Below, in pieces: positions 1-8,669 of a stretch of 64,000 nucleotides of DNA (position 1 is the first letter of the stretch; every line of letters starts with the position of its first letter). The position numbers and the translations under genes are program-made. The notes under the pieces were generated by a model. It ran no database searches and had not been told where the DNA came from. It saw only the letters and a list, made by a program, of their open reading frames with translations. The DNA comes from an uncultured Oceanisphaera sp. (GTDB lineage: Bacteria > Pseudomonadota > Gammaproteobacteria > Enterobacterales > Aeromonadaceae): NCBI RefSeq assembly GCF_947495715.1, contig NZ_CANLZU010000006.1, forward strand, positions 62,001-126,000. Direction: 5' to 3'.

Positions 1-363
1 CGCCGGGTGGCGGAAGTATCGAAGCTGATGGTCGACGCCGGCCTGCTGGTACTCACTGCCTTTATCTCACCGTTCCGCGCCGAGCGCCGCCTGGCCCGGG
101 AAATGCTGGATGACGGTGAATTCATTGAAGTGCACGTGGATACCCCGCTCAATGTGGCGGAAGAGCGCGATGTGAAAGGGCTGTATAAAAAAGCCCGCCG
201 CGGCGAGCTGAAGAACTTCACCGGCATCGACTCTGCCTATGAGCAGCCCGAAAACCCGGAAATTCGCCTCGACACCACCAGTCTGAGTGCCGATGAGGCC
301 GCCGACGCGGTGATCAATTTACTGAGAGAAAAGGGGATTTTGTCGGGCTTTGTTGCTGAATGA
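1..363 (+). CDS. cysC: adenylylsulfate kinase CysC, 5' end outside window
   Basis: This is the C-terminal part of APS kinase, which phosphorylates adenosine 5'-phosphosulfate to PAPS in cytoplasmic sulfate assimilation. The frame is open from base 1 and reads [14 protein letters not shown], then [13 protein letters not shown], a CysC hallmark, followed by the [22 protein letters not shown] block. Only about 120 residues are present of a usual 200 or so; the P-loop lies upstream of the window. The GTG at position 7 is an internal valine codon, not a start. The stop overlaps the ATG of the next gene (ATGA), so the two are translationally coupled. The upstream neighbours are probably cysD and cysN, which I cannot see. 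Confidence 0.93.
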   Translation, partial: RRVAEVSKLMVDAGLLVLTAFISPFRAERRLAREMLDDGEFIEVHVDTPLNVAEERDVKGLYKKARRGELKNFTGIDSAYEQPENPEIRLDTTSLSADEAADAVINLLREKGILSGFVAE

Positions 364-2084
364 ATGCAGCTGTTGTTGCCTGTGTGCTGACCGGCCTGAT
401 TGGTACGCTGGTGTTTACCCGCATCAGGCCGCTGTATGCCTTTGGCGGTGCCGTGCTGATTTTTTACTTCGGTGGTCTGCTCAGCAAAGAGCAGCTGTTG
501 CTGAACTTTGTGAATGAATCACTGGCCAGCCTCTTTCTGCTGTTGATCGCTTCACTGGCACTGGAGAAAACCAGTCTGGTGCATGGCCTGGCCGGCTGGC
601 TGCTGAAGGGCAGTGAACGCACTGTGCTGCTAAAGCTGATGAGCGGGGCTGGGCTGTTGTCTTCCGTTACCAACAACACGGCCGTGGTGGCTACCCTGAT
701 GGGGCCGATAAAGCGTAACAAGGCAATAGCACCCAGCCGCTTGTTGATCCCGCTGTCTTATGCCGCCATTCTGGGCGGTGTGCTGACACTGGTGGGCACC
801 TCAACCAACCTGATTATTGATGGCCTGGCCAGAAATGCCGGCCTGCCGGGATTTTCGTTTTTTGATTTTACTCTGGTGGGTGCTCCGGTATTTGTGGCCG
901 GCCTGCTGGCGGTGCTGCTGTGCTACAAGCTGCTGCCTGAAAATGGTGTATCGGAGCACAGCAGCAAGGCGCATTACTTTACCGAGTTCAGACTGTGCGC
1001 CGGCGCACCCGTGGCAGGAAAAACCGTGGCCGAGGCCGGGCTAAGACAACTTGAAGACTTGTTTCTGGTTGAACTGGTGCGAAACGGAAGCCTGATCTCA
1101 CCCGTAAAGCCCACCGAAATATTGCAGGCGGAAGACCGACTGGTGTTTTCCGGCAATATGGCCGAAGTGCATAAACTGCTGGCACTACCCGGCCTTGAAC
1201 TTGCTCATACTCCATCCCGCTTGCTGCAGCGTAATCTGGTAGAAGTGGTGTTAAGCCCGTCTTCAACTCTGGTTAACGGCACCATTCGGGATGCGGCCTT
1301 TCGCAGCCAGTTCGACGCCGCCGTGGTGGCGGTGCGCCGGGGCAGCCAACGGCTGGCAGGAGGGTTGGGCAATCTGGCATTACGCCCGGGGGATGTATTG
1401 GTGCTGGCGGTTGGAGACGACTTTAATGCCAGGCCCAATATTGCCCGCAACTTTGTTATGGTCAGTGGTGTGGCAGATAACAAGCAGAGCAATGGATGGC
1501 GTGGTGCTTGTACAGTAGCGGGGTTCTTTTCAGCACTGTTGCTGGCTGCTGCCAATGTACTCAGCCTCTTGGACGCCATGTTGCTGCTGTTGTTGGCCTA
1601 TCTTGCATTTGGCGTATTATCTGCATCGGAAATTCGCCGGCGAGCACCGGTAGAGCTTGCGCTCATCATTGGCTGTGCCCTAGGTGTCGCTCAGGCCATG
1701 CTGAACTCCGGGCTGGCAAACAGCATGGCCACATATATTGTGGCGCTGTTTGAACAATGGGGAGTATGGGGTGCTCTGGTAGGGCTGTATTTCACCACCT
1801 GGCTGCTGACTGAGCTGATTACCAATAATGCCGCCGCTGCACTGGCATTCCCCATCGGCATAGCCATAGCCGAGCAATATCAGGTAGATGCCAAACCCCT
1901 GCTGCTGGCCACTGCGTTTGCCGCCAGTGCATCATTTCTGACTCCTTACGGCTACCAGACCAACCTGATGGTATACAGCGCCGGTAATTACCGTTATATG
2001 GACTATATGCGCACCGGGTTACCACTGGCGCTGGTTTATGGGATCGTGGTGTGCGGGCTGATCCCGTGGATGTATTTTGATTGA
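360..2084 (+). CDS. SLC13-family permease with RCK_C domains (probable sulfate transporter)
   Basis: A 574-residue inner-membrane protein with a divided membrane region: hydrophobic helices over about residues 5-195, a soluble part at about 205-370 resembling two TrkA-C (RCK_C) domains (for example [12 protein letters not shown] and [13 protein letters not shown]), then further helices to the C-terminus. The paired motifs [15 protein letters not shown] and [15 protein letters not shown] match the duplicated SNN/TNN-type signatures of the SLC13/DASS fold. It overlaps cysC by four bases, and SLC13 proteins of this type often sit in cysDNC operons, so sulfate is the likely substrate (inference). 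Length is normal. The stop codon is followed directly by insertion-sequence remnant DNA, so any native downstream sequence has been replaced. Confidence 0.85.
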   Translation: MNAAVVACVLTGLIGTLVFTRIRPLYAFGGAVLIFYFGGLLSKEQLLLNFVNESLASLFLLLIASLALEKTSLVHGLAGWLLKGSERTVLLKLMSGAGLLSSVTNNTAVVATLMGPIKRNKAIAPSRLLIPLSYAAILGGVLTLVGTSTNLIIDGLARNAGLPGFSFFDFTLVGAPVFVAGLLAVLLCYKLLPENGVSEHSSKAHYFTEFRLCAGAPVAGKTVAEAGLRQLEDLFLVELVRNGSLISPVKPTEILQAEDRLVFSGNMAEVHKLLALPGLELAHTPSRLLQRNLVEVVLSPSSTLVNGTIRDAAFRSQFDAAVVAVRRGSQRLAGGLGNLALRPGDVLVLAVGDDFNARPNIARNFVMVSGVADNKQSNGWRGACTVAGFFSALLLAAANVLSLLDAMLLLLLAYLAFGVLSASEIRRRAPVELALIIGCALGVAQAMLNSGLANSMATYIVALFEQWGVWGALVGLYFTTWLLTELITNNAAAALAFPIGIAIAEQYQVDAKPLLLATAFAASASFLTPYGYQTNLMVYSAGNYRYMDYMRTGLPLALVYGIVVCGLIPWMYFD

Positions 2085-2788
2085 AACAGAATACTAATGA
2101 GATCACCGCCAATCCTGGATTGCTGGAGCTGTTGAGCATTCGGGGTTGTCTGATCACCATCGATACCATGGGCTGTCAGCGAGCGATAGCTAAAAAGGTG
2201 CTCGACAAGGGTGCTGACTACATGCTTGTCGTGAAAGGTAATCAGCCCAGCCTGGAAGCCGCCTTCAACGATTACTTCCGGCTGGAAATGTTCCAGCAGG
2301 AAGACACCAACGGCTATAGCATCCAGGAAGTTGGCCATGGTCGGAAGGAAACCCGGCTGAGCTTGGTGGTGGAAGATCTTTCTATCCTGGGGGCCTATGA
2401 GTGGCCGGAGCTGAAAACCTTGGGGATTGTGGCTGCGATCCGGGAAGAGCGTAACCAACCAGTGAAAGAACTGGATATGAAAGTGCGTTACTACATCAGC
2501 TCAGCATAGCTGTCTCCCAAGGAAATGCTGGAAGCCACCCACTCGTACTGGTCAATCGAGTCTAAGTTGCACTGGCTGCTGGACGTAGGCATGCGGGAAG
2601 ATGATTGCCGTATTCGCCGTGAACAGGCCGGTGAAAACATGGTAGCGATACTTCACATGGCGTTCAACACCCTGAACAGTGATACCAGCTTCAAGGCTGG
2701 CATTAAGCGTAAACAGAAACGGGCGAGTCGTAATACCGACTACCTGTCACAAGTCCTGTCAGGACTGGGGGCGTGTAATCTTGCCCTG
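2085..2788 (+). pseudogene. ISAs1-family transposase remnant (5' truncated, nonsense mutation)
   Basis: This stretch matches the 3' two-thirds of the intact transposase at 7473-8609 in the same orientation, but lacks roughly the first 148 residues. Three lesions are visible: the 5' deletion, an in-frame 6-bp loss (GAYEWPELK against GDLEYEWPALK), and an amber TAG at 2507-2509 where the intact copy has CAG. A 1-bp loss near 2772 also shifts the natural stop. The right terminal sequence taatcttgccctg (2776-2788) is still present and matches the intact copy. It cannot make a working transposase. It marks the left border of the AT-rich O-antigen segment. Confidence 0.9.
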
Positions 2789-2883
2789 GTCGATGTAGCA
2801 GAATTAGAAGTAGCTATTTAGGTAGAGATATATGAAAAATAAGAAAATACATAATATATTTGACGGGAAATTAACTTTTAAAG

Positions 2884-4392
2884 TTGGTAGTTAAAGTGTC
2901 CTCAGTAAAAAAAAATATAATATTCAATTATATCGGCCAGTTATATACAAGTCTTATCGGCATTCTCATTCTTCCCTTTTACCTTCAGCACATGGGGGCA
3001 GAGGCTTATGGATTAGTCGGTTTCTTCACGTTGATTCAGGCCTGGATGAGCTTACTGGATCTTGGGATGACTCCAACGCTGTCTAGGGAAATTGCACGGC
3101 TTAAAGGTGAGCCATCAGAAGGTGCTCGGCTAGTAACCGTGGTTAATAGCCTTGAAGTTACCTTTATTTTCATGGCGTTACTGGTCGGGGCAGGACTTTT
3201 TATGTCACGAGAATGGGTAGCTTCTGACTGGTTGACGTTTGAAGTACTTGAAGCTTCTATGGTTTCAACGGCTATTGGTATTATAGCCGTGATTGTTAGT
3301 GTCCGCTGGGTGTCATCAATAAACCGTAGTGGAATAAACGCCTACGAGATGCAGGTTTGGATGAGCCTGGTAGATGTTTTTATTAATACCCTGCGTTTCC
3401 CGGGTTCTTTGTTACTGATGATCTGGACAAAAGGCGACATCCTGATCTTTTTCTACTTTCAACTCTCTGTAGTGCTTATTGAGGTTTTTCTCATCCGTAG
3501 AAAGCTTCGGCGGTTAATGCCTTGCGGCGTATTAAATAGTGCACGGTTTTCTTGGAAGGAGCTGAAAAGAATTGCCCCGTTTGCACTAAGTATCGGCTAC
3601 ACTGGTGTTATCTGGGTGCTGCTTTCCCAGTTGGATAAGCTTCTGCTCTCCAAGGTGCTGACGTTAGGGGAATACGGCTATTTCACGCTTATAGCGACTA
3701 TCTCATCGGGAGTAATACTACTTGCTGGCCCTGTAAGTAAAGCCATATTACCAAGAATGACTGCGTTGCTGGCTGATGGAAAGGATGAGGTCATGCTCGA
3801 GCTATACAGGGGATCAACCCGTTTTGTTATATCGGTTATTGCGCCAGTGACACTGGTGATCGCCATGCTGCCCAAGACAGTCGTGTATGTCTGGACCGGA
3901 GATATGGAGGCTGCCAAATGGACGGCACCTATCTTACCTCTGTTTGTTATTGGTAGTGGTCTGCTGACGATTATTTCCTTTCAGTATTACCTCCAATACG
4001 CCTACGGTTTACTTAAGTACCATGTGGCCTATAACACGGCGTCTATTATTATTAACATTCCCCTTATTTTTTATGCGGCCTTTGAATATGGTGCGATCGG
4101 CGTAGCGTGGATCTGGATGGGCTTCAGAATATTATCATTAGTAGCATGGGTACCTTTCATTCACCACAGATTTGCACCAGGGCTTCATTTTAAATGGCTG
4201 ATACAGGATGTGTTACCTGGGGTTATCTTCGCAGCGGTAGCCGTCTGGGCTTTAACCAGTTTCAATTTTCCAGCAGCCGATAGTTCACGATTTGTTCAGT
4301 TTGCATGGCTTGTAGGAACAACCTTGATGGCCGTAAGCTTAGCGATGGGCGTATCCATGCGCGATGTTATTAGGAGGAAAGTCCTTGTTTAA
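2884..4392 (+). CDS. wzx: Wzx-type oligosaccharide flippase
   Basis: A roughly 500-residue polytopic membrane protein of the polysaccharide transporter (MOP/PST) family. It should flip undecaprenyl-diphosphate-linked O-units across the inner membrane. The N-terminus (NYIGQLYTSLIGILILPFYL, then GAEAYGLVGFFTLIQAW) is typical of Wzx/RfbX, and 12 or more hydrophobic segments can be followed. The start is uncertain: TTG 2884 and GTG 2896 are both in frame and neither has a good ribosome binding site. A 20-codon ORF with its own ATG (2832-2895) ends exactly here and could couple translation. Base composition is clearly more AT-rich than in cysC or the later sugar genes. Family assignment is strong; the O-unit specificity cannot be read from sequence. 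Confidence 0.88.
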   Translation: MVVKVSSVKKNIIFNYIGQLYTSLIGILILPFYLQHMGAEAYGLVGFFTLIQAWMSLLDLGMTPTLSREIARLKGEPSEGARLVTVVNSLEVTFIFMALLVGAGLFMSREWVASDWLTFEVLEASMVSTAIGIIAVIVSVRWVSSINRSGINAYEMQVWMSLVDVFINTLRFPGSLLLMIWTKGDILIFFYFQLSVVLIEVFLIRRKLRRLMPCGVLNSARFSWKELKRIAPFALSIGYTGVIWVLLSQLDKLLLSKVLTLGEYGYFTLIATISSGVILLAGPVSKAILPRMTALLADGKDEVMLELYRGSTRFVISVIAPVTLVIAMLPKTVVYVWTGDMEAAKWTAPILPLFVIGSGLLTIISFQYYLQYAYGLLKYHVAYNTASIIINIPLIFYAAFEYGAIGVAWIWMGFRILSLVAWVPFIHHRFAPGLHFKWLIQDVLPGVIFAAVAVWALTSFNFPAADSSRFVQFAWLVGTTLMAVSLAMGVSMRDVIRRKVLV

Positions 4393-5377
4393 CAATGCTC
4401 AGCTTTATTTAGAGGGGGCTCATTTGTGTTCCTCGCCAACCGAAGATGAAATAATTTCTAACTGGAAAGGTGATATAAATAAGCCTATAGTTAGTATTTG
4501 CTGCATTACTTACAACCATAAAGATTATGTAGGTCAAGCAATTAGTAGTTTCCTAATGCAAAAAACTGAATTTCCATTTGAGGTGTTAATACATGATGAT
4601 GCCTCAATTGATGGTGCAATTGATGTGATAAGGATGTATGCGGAAAAATATCCGAAGATAATTAGATTGATAGTTCAAGAGGAAAATCAATATTCTAAAG
4701 GAGTTCGACTTATAGCGCCTAGGTTTCTTTTTCCTATATCAAAAGGTAAATATATAGCATTGTGTGAAGGCGATGACTTCTGGACTGATTGCAATAAACT
4801 GCAGAAGCAATATTCTTTTTTAGAAAATAATCTGGAATATCAGATGCACACACATTTGGTAGATATTCTTGATTCAACATGTAATAAAAAAGCTAAATCT
4901 AAATATAGTAAAGTGAGATTTGGGACTCATGATTTTAAAAGTGTTCTGAAGAATCAATTTATACCTACACTAAGTATATTTTGCAGAAATGAATTTGTTG
5001 ATTTTTTAGACTATTTTGATGGTCCAATTAGAAGTGGTGATAAAGCTATAGCGTTATTTAATGCTAGCAAAGGGTTGTGTTTTTTTTCAGATGAGGCTAT
5101 GGGGGTTTATAGAGAGCATGATGGAGGTGTTACCAAGACAAGGCTTTGTTTTGAAAGTTATCTTCGTAATACCTATGCTCTTTATAAAGGGGTTAACTTG
5201 TTAACGGCTTGTAAATTCAAAAAGGAAGTAGATAGTAAACTGGCCGAGGATGAACTTTTAATGGCAAAGCAGGCTTTGATAAATAATAAGATGGTCAGAT
5301 TTTTTGAGTTGTTATTTTCTTCATTAAAAAATAATCCTTTTGTGATATTTAATATCATCATGCATAAGTTGGGTTGA
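4385..5377 (+). CDS. family 2 glycosyltransferase
   Basis: A cytoplasmic GT-A glycosyltransferase of about 330 residues. The N-terminal fold is clear: PIVSICCITYNHKDYVGQAI, then FEVLIHDDASIDG (first acidic motif) and YIALCEGDDFWTD (the ED/DxD-like metal site and acceptor region). I prefer TTG 4385 as start because the strong Shine-Dalgarno sequence TAGGAGG lies at 4371-4377, seven bases upstream; the in-frame ATG at 4364 lies before that site. The start overlaps the end of the flippase gene (stop 4390-4392). The composition is very AT-rich, like the next two genes. Donor and acceptor sugars are unknown. Confidence 0.85.
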   Translation: MFNNAQLYLEGAHLCSSPTEDEIISNWKGDINKPIVSICCITYNHKDYVGQAISSFLMQKTEFPFEVLIHDDASIDGAIDVIRMYAEKYPKIIRLIVQEENQYSKGVRLIAPRFLFPISKGKYIALCEGDDFWTDCNKLQKQYSFLENNLEYQMHTHLVDILDSTCNKKAKSKYSKVRFGTHDFKSVLKNQFIPTLSIFCRNEFVDFLDYFDGPIRSGDKAIALFNASKGLCFFSDEAMGVYREHDGGVTKTRLCFESYLRNTYALYKGVNLLTACKFKKEVDSKLAEDELLMAKQALINNKMVRFFELLFSSLKNNPFVIFNIIMHKLG

Positions 5378-5385
5378 TTTAATAT

Positions 5386-6687
5386 ATGGCATATTGGATC
5401 TTTGGAGTCCTATTTCTCTTTGTTATAGCTTTTTATATTTATAAAAGAGTTGCTCTTAGGAAGAAGCTTCTTCTGTACGAACATATGTTACTTAAGCTTT
5501 CTTTTGTTTATGTGTTTGTGCCGTTATATATTGAAACCAATCATTTAGGTATTTCTAGCGCCTTCAGTTATGAACTTTTGGGAACTTTTTATTTTGAGAG
5601 TTTCCTGATTTTTTTTGTTTTTTTTGTTTCTTTTATTTCTGGCTATAAGTTTACCACATCGTCATCTATTTATTTTTCTTTTTATCGTAATGCTGAAGTA
5701 AAATATTATGTCGGTTTGACTTTTATTATGTTGGTTTGTTTTTTCATATTTATTGCTATGTATGGTGGGATTCAATTTGTTTTAGAGAACAGTTCAAGAA
5801 TAAGAAGTGGTTATGTAGAGAATAAAAGTTATCTCGCTTCGTTCATTAACATGTTTTCATATTATAGTCTTATTGTTTTAGCTGCTCTTTATGCTTTAAT
5901 TAATATGGGCAAGGGGCGGGGTAAAAAAATATTTTTTGTTAAAGTTTGTTTTTTTATTTTATTGGTTTTTACCCTCTTCAAATTGTTTGTTGATGGTGGC
6001 AGAGGGGGGCTTATAATGTTTTTAATGTTGTTTCTTTTTTCCTATAACTTGGTGAATGATAAATTTCCAGTTAAGATTTCGATAGTTGTTTTTTTTGTTT
6101 CTATTTTTATAGGCTTGTTTGGTAAGGTTTTTTTGTTTCAAATTTTTAATGATAATGGCCTTAGTTTTTCTGAAGCTTTAGGTAAGATTAGTTTTCTTGA
6201 TGGAATTGTTAAAGAGTACTCGCACCAGTATATGAGTGTGAAAGTAATTCTTGATAGTAATGCTATAGGAAGCCGTTATTTTTCCGACTTGTTATTATGG
6301 ATTTTAAAACCTTTTAAACTTATTGGTATGGATGGTGTTGATTCCATCTCTTATTATAATACATATTTAATAAGAGGGGTTTGGGATAGTGAGGTGCCAC
6401 CAGGGGTTATCGCTTTTTCTTTGTATCAGGGCGGGGTTTTATTTCTGTTGGTTTATGGTTTTTTTCTCGGGTTTTTAGTTAAATTTATAGACTCCACGAT
6501 AACAAACACAATGTCTTATTCTAAGTCACCATTTACAATAGCTATTAGTGTTGTTTTTTTATTATATATGCCATTTTTATTTTTAAACAGTGATCCGGCT
6601 TTGTTTGTTCAATGGAGTCTTGTTTATATAATTCTTTTCTTATTTATGGTGTTTTCTGGCCGATTGAAATTTTATAAGGTTTGTTAG
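5386..6687 (+). CDS. wzy: O-antigen polymerase Wzy (oligosaccharide repeat unit polymerase)
   Basis: A 433-residue, extremely hydrophobic protein with about 11-12 predicted membrane spans and one larger periplasmic loop around residues 290-340, the usual Wzy layout. Wzy joins lipid-linked O-units in the periplasm. Sequence conservation in this family is low, so the call rests on topology, length and position between a flippase, a GT2 enzyme and an acyltransferase. DNA here is dominated by T-rich codons and is the most AT-rich coding stretch of the window, which is normal for wzy genes and suggests foreign origin. It begins nine bases after the GT2 stop. Confidence 0.8.
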   Translation: MAYWIFGVLFLFVIAFYIYKRVALRKKLLLYEHMLLKLSFVYVFVPLYIETNHLGISSAFSYELLGTFYFESFLIFFVFFVSFISGYKFTTSSSIYFSFYRNAEVKYYVGLTFIMLVCFFIFIAMYGGIQFVLENSSRIRSGYVENKSYLASFINMFSYYSLIVLAALYALINMGKGRGKKIFFVKVCFFILLVFTLFKLFVDGGRGGLIMFLMLFLFSYNLVNDKFPVKISIVVFFVSIFIGLFGKVFLFQIFNDNGLSFSEALGKISFLDGIVKEYSHQYMSVKVILDSNAIGSRYFSDLLLWILKPFKLIGMDGVDSISYYNTYLIRGVWDSEVPPGVIAFSLYQGGVLFLLVYGFFLGFLVKFIDSTITNTMSYSKSPFTIAISVVFLLYMPFLFLNSDPALFVQWSLVYIILFLFMVFSGRLKFYKVC

Positions 6688-6696
6688 TATTTCTAT

Positions 6697-7236
6697 ATGG
6701 TGCGTCTGATGATATTGTTTAGATATATGGCTTTATTTTTTTATTATGGCGTTGCAAATAAATTGCCATCTGCTTCGTTTACAAAGCTTGGTGTTTCATT
6801 AAGGCGGTTTTGCTGTGGGTATATATTTAGAAGTCAAGGTTGTAATGTAAATATAGCAAAAGGTGTTCACTTCGGTCGTGGTGCTAATGTAAGCATAGGG
6901 AAAAACTCAGGACTGGGGGAGGGTACATATATTACAACACTTGGTGAGGTGATAATCGGTGATGATGTTATGATTGGTCCCCAAGTTATGATACTAACGG
7001 GAGGGCATGAATATAAAGATCCAAATGTTTTACTGAGAGAGCAAAATCAAAGTGTAAAAAGTGTTTTTATTGGTGATGATGTATGGATTGGAGCTAGAGC
7101 TGTTATATTGCCAGGAGTTTCAATTGGCAATAGAGCAATAGTAGCTGCGGGTGCTGTTGTGACTAAAGATGTTGAAAATAATATGATTGTCGCTGGTAAT
7201 CCAGCAAAGATTATAGGCCGAGTCCCAATGGGATGA
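6697..7236 (+). CDS. hexapeptide-repeat acyltransferase (LbH fold)
   Basis: A 179-residue protein of the left-handed beta-helix acyltransferase family (WbbJ/CysE/maa-like). The imperfect hexapeptide repeats run from about residue 55: [73 protein letters not shown], ending with the typical AGNPAKIIG. The histidine of TGGHEY is the likely catalytic base. It probably O- or N-acetylates a sugar of the O-unit using acetyl-CoA. A short N-terminal hydrophobic stretch ([13 protein letters not shown]) may attach it to the membrane. It is last in the AT-rich wzx-GT2-wzy group. Confidence 0.85.
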   Translation: MVRLMILFRYMALFFYYGVANKLPSASFTKLGVSLRRFCCGYIFRSQGCNVNIAKGVHFGRGANVSIGKNSGLGEGTYITTLGEVIIGDDVMIGPQVMILTGGHEYKDPNVLLREQNQSVKSVFIGDDVWIGARAVILPGVSIGNRAIVAAGAVVTKDVENNMIVAGNPAKIIGRVPMG

Positions 7237-7387
7237 TTATTATGCATCTGTTCACTCAGAATGGCTTGATACGAGCGTTGTTGATCCAGGGGAAGACCAT
7301 GAAAAATTCTTGCGTGGCAAGGCTCTCGGATGGGTAAAAATTAGAATACTAGCTACCACTTTGTACACTGGAACGCACGTTTTTTGA
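7216..7387 (+). other. orphan coding-like fragment before the insertion sequence
   Basis: In the frame that begins inside the acyltransferase end (7216) and runs to a TGA at 7385-7387 there is a protein-like peptide including [19 protein letters not shown] and KFLRGKALGWVKI. It has no start codon or ribosome binding site and its composition differs from random AT-rich sequence. It may be the 3' remnant of a gene lost during assembly of this island. I do not recognise the family, and chance cannot be excluded. Confidence 0.3.
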
Positions 7388-8619
7388 AGAAAAATGTCGA
7401 TTTTCAAGGATCGCTTTGACGATCCGATCTCCCTGTGATCATATGCTGTCTTTTCAACAGCAGATCATCGCCATGAATGAACTCAGCCTTTTGGACCACC
7501 TTTCCATCATCAGAGACCCACGTCAGCAGTGGAAAATCGAGCACAAGCTCGCGGATATCCTGTTTCTGACTGTCGCGGCGGTTATCGGCGGCGCAGAAGG
7601 TTGGGAAGACATCGAGGATTTCGGGCATGATCATCTCGACTGGCTGCGCCAGTATGGTGATTTTGAGAACGGTGTGCCGGTGCATGACACCATTGCCCGA
7701 GTGATGGGCATGCTGTCGGCCAAGCAGTTGCAGAAGAGCTTTGCGTCCTGGATGCAGGCTTGCTACGACGTGACCGAGGGCGAAGTGATTGCCATCGATG
7801 GCAAAACCCTGCGGCGCAGCTATGACAAGGGCAAACGTAAAGGGGCCATTCACATGGTGTCTGCCTTCAGTGCAGCCAATCAGGTGGTGCTGGGGCAGGT
7901 GAAAACCAGTGAGAAGTCCAATGAGATCACCGCGATTCCTGAGTTACTGGGGCTGCTGAGCATTCGTGGCTGCCTGGTCACCATCGATGCCATGGGCTGT
8001 CAGCGTGCGATAGCCAAAAAGATCCTCGACAAGGGGGCTGACTACCTGCTGGCCGTGAAAGGTAATCAACCCAGCTTGGAAGCTGCCTTCAACGATTACT
8101 TCCGTATGGACATGTTCCAGCAGGAAGACGCCAACGGTTACAGCATTCAGGAAGTCGGCCATGGTCGGAAGGAAACCCGGCTGAGCCTGGTGGTGGAAGA
8201 TTTGTCCATCCTGGGTGATCTCGAATATGAGTGGCCAGCACTGAAAACGCTGGGAATAGTAGGGACAATCCGGGAAGAGCGTGGCCAGCCGTTGAAAGAG
8301 CTGGATATTACGGTGCGCTACTACATTAGCTCGGCGCAGCTGTCGCCGAAGGAAATGCTGGAGGCTACTCGCTCACACTGGTCAATCGAGTCGCAGTTGC
8401 ACTGGCGGCTGGACGTGGGCATGCGGGAAGATGACTGCCGCATTCGCCGAGAGCAGGCAGGTGAAAACATGGCAGCCATTCGTCACATGGCATTCAACGC
8501 CCTGAACAGTGATACCAGCTTCAAGGCTGGCATCAAACGCAAACAGAAGCGGGCCAGTCGCAATACCGATTACCTGTCGCAAGTCCTGTCAGGGCTGGGG
8601 CTTTCGTAATCTTGCCCTG
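7287..8619 (+). mobile_element. ISAs1-family insertion sequence, apparently intact transposase
   Basis: The element carries one transposase gene and a right terminal sequence cgtaatcttgccctg (8605-8619). A left end with partial inverted complementarity (caggggaagaccatgaaa, 7287-7304, about 14 of 18 matches) is my best candidate, but no target duplication could be matched on either side, so the left border is uncertain. It lies in the same orientation as the decayed copy at 2085-2788, and the two bracket the AT-rich O-antigen genes. Confidence 0.6.
7473..8609 (+). CDS. ISAs1-family DDE transposase
   Basis: A 378-residue transposase of the ISAs1 family (DDE type). Recognisable blocks are LLDHLSIIRDPRQQWKIEHK near the N-terminus, the N-terminal family block ILFLTVAAVIGGAEGWEDIE, the first catalytic Asp in VIAIDGKTLRRSYD, the middle region LVTIDAMGCQRAIAKKILDK with KGNQP, and the C-terminal region ATRSHWSIESQLHWRLDVG that holds the last acidic residue. 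The reading frame extends upstream to a TTG at 7416, but ATG 7473 gives the family's usual length and N-terminus; ATG 7443 is an alternative. No frameshift or internal stop is visible, so the enzyme may be active and could recombine with the left remnant. Confidence 0.92.
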   Translation: MNELSLLDHLSIIRDPRQQWKIEHKLADILFLTVAAVIGGAEGWEDIEDFGHDHLDWLRQYGDFENGVPVHDTIARVMGMLSAKQLQKSFASWMQACYDVTEGEVIAIDGKTLRRSYDKGKRKGAIHMVSAFSAANQVVLGQVKTSEKSNEITAIPELLGLLSIRGCLVTIDAMGCQRAIAKKILDKGADYLLAVKGNQPSLEAAFNDYFRMDMFQQEDANGYSIQEVGHGRKETRLSLVVEDLSILGDLEYEWPALKTLGIVGTIREERGQPLKELDITVRYYISSAQLSPKEMLEATRSHWSIESQLHWRLDVGMREDDCRIRREQAGENMAAIRHMAFNALNSDTSFKAGIKRKQKRASRNTDYLSQVLSGLGLS

Positions 8620-8669
8620 CTAGGGAGTGTGGTGTTTTGAACTCTATTAAAAGCTTAAAGGTTAATTAG

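Noticed and set aside
7277-8630. Target-site duplication of the intact ISAs1 copy
   Set aside because: The ten bases before the candidate left end and after the right end do not match, so no duplication can be claimed.
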